This document shows positions 26,030 through 36,081 of a stretch of 64,000 bases of DNA, one piece after another. Origin of the DNA: Desulfobacter hydrogenophilus (GTDB taxonomy: Bacteria; Desulfobacterota; Desulfobacteria; Desulfobacterales; Desulfobacteraceae); NCBI RefSeq assembly GCF_004319545.1, contig NZ_CP036313.1, forward strand, positions 62,001 to 126,000, given 5' to 3'. The position numbers were made by a program, and so were the translations under genes. The notes under the pieces are model-generated. The model was not told the DNA's origin. It saw only the letters and a list, made by a program, of their open reading frames with translations, and searched no databases. Position 1 is the stretch's first letter. Each line of letters opens with the position of its first letter.

Positions 26030-27713
26030 CTCGATGATCCAGTTTTTTTGAGGGAAGAACAGGTAATCAGTATTGAAAAATGCAAAGGCTGGTCAAGTCG
26101 ATGCTATAATACCAATTTTCCAAACTGATATCTCACTCATCGGTTGGCCAGCCTTCAATGAGCAGAGTAAAATAAATGTTATTTGAATACAATAGTTCAA
26201 TTGCAGTATAACACCTCATTTATGAAAATAAGGAATGAGGCGGATGTGTTAATAAATAAGCTGTTGCCGTTTGTTGAAAAGTATACTGATTCACTGAATA
26301 CTGAATTAACACAGTCATCCCCAGGAATGACCTTAAGCAAATCACAAAAATTCTGGCTGGGTTTCTGCATCACTGGAATCATCTTGACCAGCAGCATCAA
26401 TTGGGCTGCTTTTTCACGTATCAGTGTGGGATTGTATAAAACTACAGCTCTTTCCTGGATGTTTCGCCATTCTAAAATTGCTTGGGAGCATCTGTTTCAT
26501 CTCAGCCTTAAAATTATTTTCAAAGTATATGGCATTACCAAAGGTGTTGTCAGTATTGATGATTCCGATAAAAAGCGTAGTAAATGCACAACAAAAATTT
26601 TTGGAGTCCACAAAATAAAAGACAAATCAACGGGTGGTTTTTGCATGGGGCAAGGCTTAGTATTTTTGGTGTTGATAACACCAAAACTCAGCTTTCCAAT
26701 TGGCTACGCCTTTCATATTCCTGATCCAAAAATCAGCGAATGGACCAAGGAGGATAAAAGATTAAAAAGGCTGGCGTACCAAAATCAGAACGCCCAAAAA
26801 AACCGGTGCGCTCAGAAGAATATCCTACCATTCCAATGATTGCCAAGGCTCTTTTAAAAATATTTGTAGAGAAACACCCGGAAATAAAAATAGAAGCGAT
26901 TGTTGCAGATGCCTTATATGGGAATGCTGAGTTCATGGATGAAGCGTCTAAAATTGCAGGAAACGCCCAAGTTATCAGCCAAATAAGGTACAATCAAAAT
27001 ATTTTACTCAAGAGCGATAAAAATCAGTTGAAACATATTTTAAAAATATTCAACCAATTCAAAAGACCATACATGTACGTGGAGGTAAAGAGGTTGTTGT
27101 ACTCATTAAAAGTGCCAGAATACATGTGTGTGCTCATAAGAAAAAAAAAAGATTTGTCATTGCAATAAAATACATTGGAGAAAAGGACTATCGGTATCTT
27201 GCCGCTTCGGATCTGACCTGGCGATATCCTGATATCATAGACGCATTTACACTCAGATGGTTAGTAGAGGTTTTTATTCAAGACCATAAGACGAATGAAG
27301 GCTGGGGAAATTTGACCAAACAACCTGATGAAGACGGGTCTTACAGAAGTTTGACCCTGAGTCTGTTGGTTGATCATTGTCTCCTGCTTCATCCTGACCA
27401 GGTGGCCTCGATAAATAACAAACTGCACGCAAGAACTGTTGGCAGCCTATGTGACACCGTCAAAGTTGACTGCATCTTATCCTTTGTCGAACAAATCATT
27501 CATAGTGATGACCCAGAATCCCATTTCAAGCAGATCTCGGTATTTTTAAAAGAGCATTTTGTAAAGGCAAACGATTCTCAAAAGCACATGAATCTAAATT
27601 CTTGGGGGAATTATCAATCCGCCCCATCATTAAAATACAAAGCATTCTGTTAGCATGGGGATAATAACTGCCAGCGAGGTCTCATGTCAATTTTTAAAAA
27701 CTGGATCATCGAG
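26030..27713 (+). mobile_element. IS4-superfamily insertion sequence, copy 3
   Basis: A 1684-bp copy of the same element, with intact CTCGATGATCCAG ends and the target duplication TGATA (26025-26029 and 27714-27718). It is one base longer overall than copies 1 and 2 because of three indels in A runs (one A lost near 26766, one lost near 27020, three gained near 27140). Confidence 0.95.
26183..27653 (+). pseudogene. Transposase of IS copy 3, frameshifted
   Basis: Compared with 2244-3713 the reading frame loses one A near 26766 and another near 27020, then gains three A (one Lys codon) near 27140. The protein falls into three frames: 26183-26839, 26806-27168 and 27126-27653. All three catalytic motifs remain, but in different frames. 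Either the gene is dead or the three runs are sequencing errors. Confidence 0.9.
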
Positions 27714-27829
27714 TGATATGATTATACTATTTCCTAAATATATTCTTCAATTTGTTTTTTCTATTTTTGGGAATTAATATGGCTCATTTCCCAGGACAAT
27801 TGGTCTGTTTATCTATATTCACCTTCATT

Positions 27830-29366
27830 ACTCAACTTTCGGAGGAGTAAATTTACACCCCCAATAATTCCTCAGGCCTACTTGAAAAACCGAAATACTT
27901 GAGAGCTTGGCCCATTACCTGATCAAGCATCACTTGAACCATACGCTCGGTAAAATTAAATAATTGCCGAATATTTACCAAAGCTAAACGCATGATCCGC
28001 TCCAAAGAAACCATAAAAGACAAATTGGTCATCTCATCGTTACAGGCCCTGAAGAGCTCCCCGAATGATCTCTGATCCATACATTGCCGCTGATAAAGGC
28101 TGAGAATATTATACCTGGCAATAACCAGAGATGTATGGCCCACAAGGCCATCGTAATTTCGAATTTGTATTTCCTTCACCAATTTTAAGTGCTGTTTGCA
28201 CATTTTGAAAAAGACCTCTATATCCCAACGTTTGCCGTACAGACGAATGATTTCTTCATTAGGAAGGGCCAAATCTGTCGACAGGAGTGCAAGCCAGCCA
28301 CGTTTTTTATCACAGGGAACAAAAATGATTTTTGCCTGCTTGCCGTTGGAAAGAGTAACAATAGCTTGGGCTTTGACTTTTGCTCTTCCTCGTTTTTTCT
28401 TCAATTTTCCATAGAGTTCGGACAGCCTAAGCTTTTTGCCTTGATATTCATAAAGCCATTTTGGATGATCTTTCAGCATGCATATGACGTGTATGTATTC
28501 CCGCAAATTTGCGATTGCTGACGGCATCGAAAACCAACTGTCCATTAAAATATACTTAGCCCGGACACCCATATCAAGGGCTCTTTTTACCATCGGTACG
28601 AGATGGGCTGTGGTTTTGTAACCGCTTCCTGGCGGCGATGATATCCGCAGGTCCTTTTATCAATATCAGGATTTATTTCATTGTATCGATTCTTTTTGTC
28701 TACAGATGATAAAAGGGCAAAATCAAGTCCAAGAAAACTGTTACCGTCAGACCAGCCAAGAGTCAGCATCCGGAATCCTTTGATGTACTTCATATCTGTA
28801 TGATCAAACACCCGGGATAAAAGCTCGACTTTTTAGAACGGTTTCTGCTATAGGTAGAATCGTCGAAGATAAGAACTTCTTCAGAAGAATCATCAAGGAG
28901 CTTTCTGATGATAAAATAAATTCGGCGGCAGAGCTGAAGGGTAAACCGCCGCCAGTTATATGTTGGAGAGTTCAAAAATTGTAAGCGGCGTCCTTATCGA
29001 CCTCAACTTTTTATTTTTCACAATGCCCTGGTATAAATTCTTGTTGTGAAATGCCAAGTTAAATAGGGCTGTGAAAATGGCAAGCGGTGAGGCTCCTTTG
29101 GTTTTAACGATTCCTGATTGATTCAATAACTTACCAATTTTGAATTTTGTAAAATAATCATTGAGTACGCCGATTTGTTCTGAATTTGTCATTTGATTTT
29201 CTACGTTGGTAAGGGTAGTATTCATTTTGGCGAATTTCCTTTGTATGAAATGTTTGTTTAGTGGTAAACAAAGCGTATCATATAAAGTGAAATTCGTCAA
29301 TTTAAATAATAAAATCAGTTTGTTGTGTTTTTATTCACTATCATTTTTAATCACCGAAAGTTGAGT
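27830..29366 (-). mobile_element. Second IS4-type element, decayed
   Basis: A 1537-bp element with 13-bp terminal inverted repeats ACTCAACTTTCGG (27830-27842) and complement (29354-29366), and a 5-base target duplication TCATT (27825-27829 and 29367-29371). Its transposase is on the minus strand and broken. A 107-bp stub of the same element is at 4994-5100. Confidence 0.85.
27853..29300 (-). pseudogene. IS4-family transposase, broken in several frames
   Basis: The gene is split into 28956-29300 (N-terminus, LFNLAFHNKNLYQGI), 28790-28975 (EEVLIFDDSTYSRNRSK, first Asp), 28587-28811 (GFRMLTLGWSDGNSFLGLDF) and 27853-28593 (ILMDSWFS, second Asp; LYGKRWDIEVFFKMCKQHLKL, the catalytic Glu block). 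At least three frameshifts separate them. The C-terminal half is intact, which fits recent decay or assembly errors. Confidence 0.85.
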
Positions 29367-29658
29367 TCATTATAATCTGTGTTTGCGGCATTGCTGGTGC
29401 AGTCTGCAAGGCTCAAGGCTGCACAGCCCACAGCCCCCCCCCTAAGAAAACGGAATTTTTTCCGGTTTATGACCTGATCAAACCCAATGTGATATTCTGG
29501 TCCAATGTATTTACCCAATACACCCAGAGTCGAAGAAGATATTATCAACGCAATGCATCGGTGCTGGCCATGAAGTTACAATTTCTTTGCTCGCCTCCGG
29601 CGCTGCTGATTTTGAAAAAAAAATTATTTTCCAGCAACATAAAAAAAGAAAAGGAACA

Positions 29659-29808
29659 ATGGCGGTTACCCAAATGTTGTACACGGAAGCTATATCAAGA
29701 ATGAAACCTGGTGACGTTATCACTTTTGGTGGTAAGGGCGAATCTTCTGAAACTATTAAATTTTCCACATTTTTTGATGTGTCTCACGTTGGTGTTATTC
29801 TCCTTTAA
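29659..29808 (+). pseudogene. Fragment of a permuted papain-like (YiiX/C92-type) peptidase
   Basis: A 49-residue frame beginning MAVTQMLYTEAISRMKPGDV after AAAGGAAC. MKPGDVITFGGKG and FFDVSHVGVIL carry the LKPGD and SHV(G/A) motifs that start YiiX/YebB-type permuted papain-fold enzymes. The frame stops after the His motif, so the rest of the enzyme, including the usual Cys side, is missing. Bases 29372-29658 hold no recognisable gene. Confidence 0.45.
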
Positions 29809-30112
29809 TGAACTTATTACCAACTGAAAGAAGATACGAATAAAAAAATTAAGCGTTACAAATACAGCGAATCCTTCTCATTGGAATATATAGGGCACTA
29901 ACAAGGTAGAGCTGAGCAGATCGGCCGTTGGTGCGAATAGAACCGACTACAAGATTGTATATGCGACTTGACGAAAAACTGGATCATCGCGTAAAAACCC
30001 GCGCGTAAGCGCGCTAAGTTCTCTTTCTGAAATGTATAGAATTAATAGTATATAGCACAACATAATTATTGTAATAATTTAAGGTTTAAACCTCTATCAG
30101 GAGTAAAAATTA
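29809..30112. other. Intergenic stretch with IS end remnant and hairpin
   Basis: No gene seen. At 29974-29992 AAAAACTGGATCATCGCGT matches the right end of the 1683-bp IS with one mismatch, but no left end is nearby. At 30001-30014 GCGCG and CGCGC form a small stem around TAAG. AGGAG at 30100 is the ribosome site of the following chemotaxis gene. Confidence 0.55.
29974..29992 (+). repeat. Solo terminal repeat of the 1683-bp IS
   Basis: AAAAACTGGATCATCGCGT differs at one base from the right terminal repeat AAAAACTGGATCATCGAGT present three times in the window. No transposase or second end accompanies it, so it is a relic of a deleted copy or of an imprecise excision. Confidence 0.6.
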
Positions 30113-31761
30113 ATGAAATCGTCGAGCATTGCCAAAAAAATATGGTTCAGCCTGGGCATCCTGATCATAGGGTATCTTATATCCATGGTCGCCGGGTTTT
30201 ACCTGGGGTTAAAAATAGAAAATAAACTAATCGTGGCCTCTGATGCACTTTTTCCGGCAACTATGCACAGCAACACAGCCTTGAACTCCTTTGAAAAACA
30301 GATAAAAGGCTATAATGATGCCATCCTCATGGGGGAAGAATCCATTTTCGCCATGACCCGAGAAAAAGCGGATGAAGTCCGTGCCAGCCTTGAATCCGTA
30401 ATTGAAATGCCCGACATCAGCGAACCCCTTAAAACAGATATGCAGCAGACCATCAAAGAACTGGCAGCATTTACCCATACGGCCCAGTCCTATTATGGTG
30501 CTGTCAGCCGGGAAGAAGCTGAAATGGATGCTGAAAAAATGGGTGCGTTAGCGGCCCAAACCCAGGTGATTCAGAAACAACTCACCCAGTACAAAACCGA
30601 ACTGACACAAGCCCTCAAGGACAATCTAACCCATATCGGCGAATCATCAAAAGACCAGAGGATGATGAACATCTGGTTGTTTCTTGCCGTGGTTATCGTA
30701 TCCGTGGTCAGTGCCTGGTTAATCATCACCCGGGCGGTGATCGGCCCAATCAAAAACACCGTTACCATGCTCCAGAACATTGAAGGGGATCTGACCAAAC
30801 GTCTTGATATCAAAAATAAAGACGAAATGGGTGATGTCGCCAATGGTTCAACACCTTTATTGAGAACCTCCAGTCCATCATCACTGAATTTGCAAAGAAT
30901 GCCACCGTCCTGAATACGGCCTCAGATACCCTGGTCAACCTTTCCGCCCATATGACCGAAGAATCCCAGGGGCTTTCGAACAAATCCAATACAGCCTCCT
31001 CCGCAGTCCAAGAAATGAGCGAAAACCTTAACTCAATGGCTGCTGCCATGGAAGAAACCAGTGCCAACACTACAATGGTGGCATCTGCTGCAGAAGAGAT
31101 GAACGCCACCATTAACAATATCGCCAAAAATACAGACCAGGTCAAAACCATTTCCAATACAGCTGTTAGCCAGACTCAGAATGCCTCAAACAAAATGAAG
31201 GAACTGGCCTCCTCTGTCAAAGCCATCGGCATAGTCACAGAGGCGATCACCGATATCTCTGAGCAGATAAATCTTCTAGCCCTGAATGCCACCATTGAGG
31301 CTGCCCGGGCCGGTAGTGCAGGCAAGGGATTTGCCGTCGTGGCCAACGAAATAAAAGAGCTGGCCCTGCAGACCGCTAAATCCAGCGCAGATATCAAGAG
31401 CCAGGTTCTCGAAATCCAGCAGACCACAGATTCTACCGGTTCTGAAATCGACCAGATTACACAGGTGATCGCTACTATCAATGAAAATATAGACACTATT
31501 GCTCTGGCCGTGGGGGAACAATCCGAAACCACCCGGAACATTGCAGACAACATTGCCCAGGCATCCCAGGGCATCCAAGAAGTCAATGAAAACGTAAACC
31601 AGAATTCCACCTCTGCTGCTGAGATTAACAATATTATCCACGAGGTGAATCAATCTGGAACCGAAATTTCAGGCAATTCCGAAAAGGTAAACCTTAATGC
31701 CCAGGATTTAAAGAAAATAGCTGATGTGCTTAATGGGATTGTCAGTCGGTTTAAAATTTAG
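30113..31761 (+). pseudogene. Methyl-accepting chemotaxis protein, one frameshift
   Basis: The first frame (30113-30913) gives an N-terminal helix, a periplasmic four-helix-type sensor (to about 180), a second helix and a HAMP domain ending KDEMGDVAN. One base is then missing near 30843. The second frame resumes at once with [12 protein letters not shown] and continues through the signalling domain, including the [20 protein letters not shown] tip, to 31761. AGGAG lies before the ATG. Restoring one T gives a normal receptor of about 550 residues. It is either a fresh frameshift or a sequence error. Confidence 0.85.
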
Positions 31762-31945
31762 AATCCAACCTTTAAGACCCGAAGATATAAAATTAAAAAT
31801 AATTTTTCCCGGATTCCTTGGGTGAATAATCCGGGATGTCAAAACTGCCTTTTTTATCCCTTTCTGCCCAGGCATGATACAGCAGAAAAAACGGGCAGCC
31901 CACTACAACTAAAACTAAAATCATGCAAAAAAAGGAGAGCAAAGA

Positions 31946-32388
31946 ATGAAAAAAAACGTGAATGGTTGATCCTCATCACCATGGCGCTGCTCATGATGAT
32001 CCCCATGTTAGCAGCGTCCCCAGCCCGGGCCGGCGGTGTAAAGGTCATTACCAGTTCAAGTACGCCTGTGGATTCCATTGACCAGGCCGATGTAAAAAAA
32101 ATTTTCCTAGGTAAAACCAAATCCTGGCCCGATGGAAATCCAGTTGAATTTGTAGTGCTTAAGTCCGGTGACGTCCACGAAAATTTCCTTAAATCCTACG
32201 TCAAAAAGAGCGCATCCCAGTTTAAAACCTACTGGAAAAAACAGGTGTTTACAGGTAAGGGAAAAAACCCCACAAGTTTTGGTTCTGAAAACGAACTGTT
32301 GGCCTATGTGACTGGGAAAACCGGGGTAATCGGATATGTTTCCGCCGAAACAGACACGGCCGATGCAAAAATATTAAGTGAACAATAA
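31946..32388 (+). CDS. Small PstS-like (phosphate-binding-type) exported protein
   Basis: A protein of about 147 residues: a signal peptide (MALLMMIPMLAASPARA) followed by VKVITSSSTPVDSIDQADVK, IFLGKTKSWPDG, FKTYWKKQVFTGKG and GVIGYVSA, the pattern of one-domain PstS-like proteins. The best ribosome site (AAAGGAG) precedes the ATG at 31946, but that ATG reads MKKNVNG and stops. With nine rather than eight A it would read MKKKREWLILITMALL in frame. The next in-frame ATG is 31981. So the start lies across a probable one-base deletion. It may form an operon with the porin 15 bases downstream. Confidence 0.65.
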
Positions 32389-32403
32389 GGAGATGTATAT
32401 AAA

Positions 32404-33606
32404 ATGAAAAAAAAAATTATCGGAATTGCTGCAGCAATTATTTTAGCAGGCACCTGCCTGATTACCACCAGCTCATTTGCAGTGGAACTGGGAGGCGTGG
32501 ATATACATGGGTTTATATCCCAGGGATTTATCATAAGTGATGAATATAATTACCTAGCCCACAATTCCACAGACGGCAGTTTTGAGTATAATGAAGTGGG
32601 AATCAATTTTTCAAAAGAATTGACCGAGCAGCTCCGTCTGGGCATCCAACTCTTTTCAAGGGATATTGGGGATGCCGGAAATAACAAGGTCACCATTGAC
32701 TGGGCCTATGGTGATTATCGATTCAAGGACTGGCTGGGGTTCCGGGCCGGCCGGATAAAACTCCCTTTGGGCCTTTATAATGAAACCCGTGATATTGACA
32801 TGCTCAGAACCAATATTGTCATTCCCCAGTCCATTTATCCCGACCTACTCCGGGATACGGTTATTGCTGCCAACGGCGTCAGCCTGTACGGAACTATTGA
32901 TTTATCCTCTGTAGGAAGCTTGGAATACCAGGCCATTGCAGGTCAGGTCAACATTGACAATGACAGCGGATTTGAAAAATATTTCGAGCACCGCACCGAT
33001 GATTTCGGTACTGTCGTTACTGGTGACTCAGACTCGGACATCACCTATTCAGGGGCCCTGCGCTGAAACACCCCCCTGGAAGGACTCATCATAGGCCTTT
33101 CCGCTTTGCAAAGTACCGTTGACACCCCTATGGACGCTTATTTTGGATTTAGTTTTTCGGGAAATACTGAATCAGAAAATACCTTTTATACCGCCAGTAT
33201 TGAATATACCTGGGAAAATCTTGTAGTCGCCGCCGAATACCAGCGTTATGAAACCGATTCTATCGTGAGCAACTCTAGCGTGACCTTGCCGGAGCTCTCC
33301 ACTACCAGCGAAGGATATTATCTGTCCGCCTCCTACAGGTTCACGGACCTATTCTCACTTGGAGCCTATTATTCAGTATTTTACGCGGATAAAAACGATA
33401 GGGACGGTGATGACCTTGCTGTCAGGAGCGATGCCTGGGAAAAGGATTTTGCCCTGTCCCTTCGGTTTGACATCAACGAGTATATGATATTCAAAATAGA
33501 AGGCCACATGGTCGATGGAACTGCAAGGGTTATTCGTGCCGATGATAACGCGGGTACCGATGAAGATTTTACCTATGGCGTTGCCAAAGTAACCTTCAGC
33601 TTCTAG
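32404..33606 (+). pseudogene. Outer-membrane porin with one in-frame stop
   Basis: A 400-codon frame starting MKKKIIGIAAAIILAG with a signal peptide to SFAVE. It contains repeated amphipathic beta strands and a terminal VAKVTFSF, typical of a porin with a C-terminal Phe. Codon 221 (33064-33066) is TGA between GALR and NTPLEGLIIGL; the frame is otherwise unbroken to the TAG at 33604. A TGG to TGA change (Trp) is the simplest reading. It follows the PstS-like gene, suggesting anion or phosphate uptake. Confidence 0.8.
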
Positions 33607-33647
33607 ACCATAAAATCATACCGGACTCTATCCATCCAGTGCGGTTA

Positions 33648-33696
33648 CACCGGGCGGGTTTCATAAAAGACCAGTGAACCCACCCGGTTTCTTTTA
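33648..33696 (+). terminator. Rho-independent terminator after the porin
   Basis: ACCGGGCGGGTTT pairs with AACCCACCCGGT with one mismatch, followed by TTCTTTT. It ends the chemotaxis/PstS-like/porin transcript and may also serve the convergent pspF. Confidence 0.75.
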
Positions 33697-33764
33697 AAAC
33701 AAGATTAATCTTAACAATCCGATTTAACTCTAAAAAATACATTCATAATTTTTAGTAAGGGGGA

Positions 33765-34880
33765 TCACATCCCATGCTTTTTTTTCAGGCCCCGGAATTG
33801 GTCATAGGATATTCCAAGGTTTGCTGCGGCCTGTTTCTGGTTAAACCGAGCCTCGGTCAGGGCCTGGGATAAGCGGAAGCGTTCAAGGGCAAGCACGGCC
33901 TTTTTCAGCGGCAAACCAGCCAGTTCCGCCAATGGCAGGACAGCATATTCATCGGGGTCCAGTGCCTTTTCTGTATCCCGGATTGACTTTCTATCAGCAG
34001 ACACATCAGCTGCCCGGCTTTCAGCTCGTCCGACTGATGGCGTCCCGGGCCCAGGCCCGGGCAAAGGTCCGTATGGTGACACAAACGGTGAAAAACCAAT
34101 TCGGGTAATGACCTGGCCGTTTGTTTTATACACAGCGCGTTCCACCACATTTTTCAATTCCCGGACATTACCGGGCCACGCATGGGATTCAAGGTCCTGA
34201 ACCGCTTTTTTCCCAAATTCCGGCACTTGATCAAATCCCAGTTCAAAGGCCATGCGTCCGGCAAAATGATTGGCAAGCAGCATGACATCGCCTTTGCGCA
34301 CCCGCAACGGGGGGACATAAATCACCTCAAAAGAGAGACGGTCCAAAAGATCCTGTTTAAAATGGCCAAGCCGGGCCATTTGTGCCAAATCCACATTGGC
34401 AGCCCCCACGATGCGAACATCGGTATGGACAGGCTTAACTGCCCCCACCCGCTCAAACCGGCCGTATTCCACCACCCGAAGAATCTTTTCCTGGACTTCC
34501 ATGGGGATATTTCCGATTTCATCCAGAAACAGGGTACCGCCGTCGGCCTGTTCAAACCGCCCGATGCGGCGGGTACCGGCCCCGGTAAACGCACCTTTTT
34601 CATATCCGAAAAGCTCGGATTCGATCAGGGTAGCGGTTAGGGCAGCGCAGTTCAGCGTAACAAAAGGCTTTTGCCAACGCCGGGATAAAAAATGCAGCCG
34701 CGCGGAAGCCAGTTCCTTGCCCGTGCCGCGCTCTCCTAAAATCAATACAGGCCGGTCAATGGGCGCTACCCGGGAGATCTGCTCTTGAAAATTTAAAAAC
34801 GCCTCGGACTGCCCCAGAGCCTCGGACATACTCACAGACCCGGTACTGTTATCCATGGAATCGGTATATGCCAACCCCAC
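33765..34880 (-). CDS. pspF: PspF-type sigma-54 activator
   Basis: A 371-residue enhancer-binding protein with no receiver domain. The AAA+ domain has Walker A LILGERGTGKE, the GAFTGA loop contacting sigma-54 (GYEKGAFTGAGTRR), Walker B GGTLFLDEIG and WPGNVRELKNVVERA. A Fis-type helix-turn-helix (AAANLGISYDQFRGL) ends it. Architecture and the divergent pspABC fit PspF, the activator of the phage-shock response that is inhibited by PspA. The start is GTG at 34880; the ATG at 34856 is an alternative. Confidence 0.9.
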   Translation of the reverse strand: MGLAYTDSMDNSTGSVSMSEALGQSEAFLNFQEQISRVAPIDRPVLILGERGTGKELASARLHFLSRRWQKPFVTLNCAALTATLIESELFGYEKGAFTGAGTRRIGRFEQADGGTLFLDEIGNIPMEVQEKILRVVEYGRFERVGAVKPVHTDVRIVGAANVDLAQMARLGHFKQDLLDRLSFEVIYVPPLRVRKGDVMLLANHFAGRMAFELGFDQVPEFGKKAVQDLESHAWPGNVRELKNVVERAVYKTNGQVITRIGFSPFVSPYGPLPGPGPGTPSVGRAESRAADVSADRKSIRDTEKALDPDEYAVLPLAELAGLPLKKAVLALERFRLSQALTEARFNQKQAAANLGISYDQFRGLKKKHGM

Positions 34881-35014
34881 CCCCCCTGTTAATAGTTAAT
34901 TTAACCAAATTTTAGTAATTTATACTATATCACGACCAATATCACCACTCAAAAATTTTTTATAAAAAAATATAACCAACCGAAACTCAAGGTAAATATG
35001 ACAATAACACCTTG

Positions 35015-35030
35015 TGGCACATTTTCTGCT
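35015..35030 (+). promoter_or_regulatory. Sigma-54 promoter of pspABC
   Basis: TGGCACATTTTCTGCT has GG and GC exactly 12 bases apart, the -24/-12 pattern of sigma-54 promoters. It lies 61 bases ahead of the pspA ATG and in the pspF-pspA divergent region, where a PspF-driven promoter is expected. PspF sites would lie upstream at 34880-34980, which is AT-rich. Confidence 0.8.
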
Positions 35031-35091
35031 TTAATAAAATTCAAAAACCGAGAGTAGAAAAAGTCAAATAACTTATAAAAGGAGAATAAAA

Positions 35092-35772
35092 ATGGGTATT
35101 TTTACACGCTTCAGAGACATTGTATCTTCAAACATCAACGCCATGTTAGACAAGGCCGAAGATCCTGAAAAGATGATTAAGCTCATGATCCGGGAAATGG
35201 AAGACACCCTGATTGAGCTTAAATCATCCTGTGCCGGCACCATTGCCAATCATAAAAAAGTGGAACGTTTAGGGCAGGATGTCAGGGAAAAAGAGGCATT
35301 CTGGAACGAAAAAGCAGAACTGGCAGTAACCAAAGGACGTGATGATCTCGCCCGCCAGGCCCTGATGGAAAGACGCAGATTCAGCCAGCGTTTGGACGCT
35401 GTGGAAACAGAACTTGTTGACCTTTCAGCCATGGTGGATCAGTACAAAAACGACATCACGGAACTTGAAAACAAGCTGAAATCTGCCCGGGAAAAACAGC
35501 GCATGCTGGTCCAGAGGCATATCCGTGCCCAGCATAAAAAACGGGCCAGACAGGAAATCCGCAGGGCAGACTCCACCGAAGTAATCAAAAAATTCGAAGA
35601 AATGGAAAATCATATTGAACGTATGGAAGCCGAAGCCGACCTAGTTGATTTTGGCAGACGATCCAGCCTTGAGACTGCCTTTGATGACCTCGCAGCTGAC
35701 GAGGAGATCGAAAATGAACTCAATATATTGAAATCCTCCCAATCCGGCGCAATTAATGATACAAAATCCTGA
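35092..35772 (+). CDS. pspA: Phage shock protein A
   Basis: A 226-residue ESCRT-III-fold protein made of long coiled-coil helices. MGIFTRFRDIVSSNINAMLDKAEDPEKMIKLMIREMEDTL is the hallmark N-terminus with the amphipathic membrane-binding helix. It binds stressed inner membrane and, when free, inhibits PspF. AAGGAG lies before the ATG. It is the first gene of the sigma-54-dependent operon pspA-pspB-pspC. Confidence 0.95.
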   Translation: MGIFTRFRDIVSSNINAMLDKAEDPEKMIKLMIREMEDTLIELKSSCAGTIANHKKVERLGQDVREKEAFWNEKAELAVTKGRDDLARQALMERRRFSQRLDAVETELVDLSAMVDQYKNDITELENKLKSAREKQRMLVQRHIRAQHKKRARQEIRRADSTEVIKKFEEMENHIERMEAEADLVDFGRRSSLETAFDDLAADEEIENELNILKSSQSGAINDTKS

Positions 35773-35802
35773 GCCTAACTTTGACAATTCCAAAGGAGGA
35801 AT

Positions 35803-36048
35803 ATGAGCAGCATATTCATTGCAATCATCAATGTCGGCGGGTCAATACTTGCCTTGGTTATTCTGGGAATAATCATCATCGCCATTATCCGGGCAGCCAG
35901 AACCGGAGGGCTTTCAAAAAATGATAAAGACTCCCGGGACGAAGAGACAAGAATGATCCAAGACATATACAATGCCCTGCCAAAAATGGAGGAGCGGATT
36001 GAAGCCCTTGAAACCATCCTCATTGAACGTGGGCACCAAAACCGTTAA
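35803..36048 (+). CDS. pspB: PspB-like membrane protein
   Basis: An 81-residue protein with one N-terminal helix (about 5-30) and a charged coiled-coil C-terminus (MEERIEALETILIERG). This is the PspB pattern: a membrane anchor that with PspC senses envelope stress and recruits PspA. AGGAGG lies seven bases before the ATG, 30 bases after pspA. Confidence 0.8.
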   Translation: MSSIFIAIINVGGSILALVILGIIIIAIIRAARTGGLSKNDKDSRDEETRMIQDIYNALPKMEERIEALETILIERGHQNR

Positions 36049-36081
36049 CGGCTGTTTTCAACACGCCTGAAAGGATAAAAA

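Noticed and set aside
33064..33110. Selenocysteine insertion at the porin TGA
   Set aside because: No convincing SECIS-type hairpin directly downstream, and porins are not known selenoproteins.
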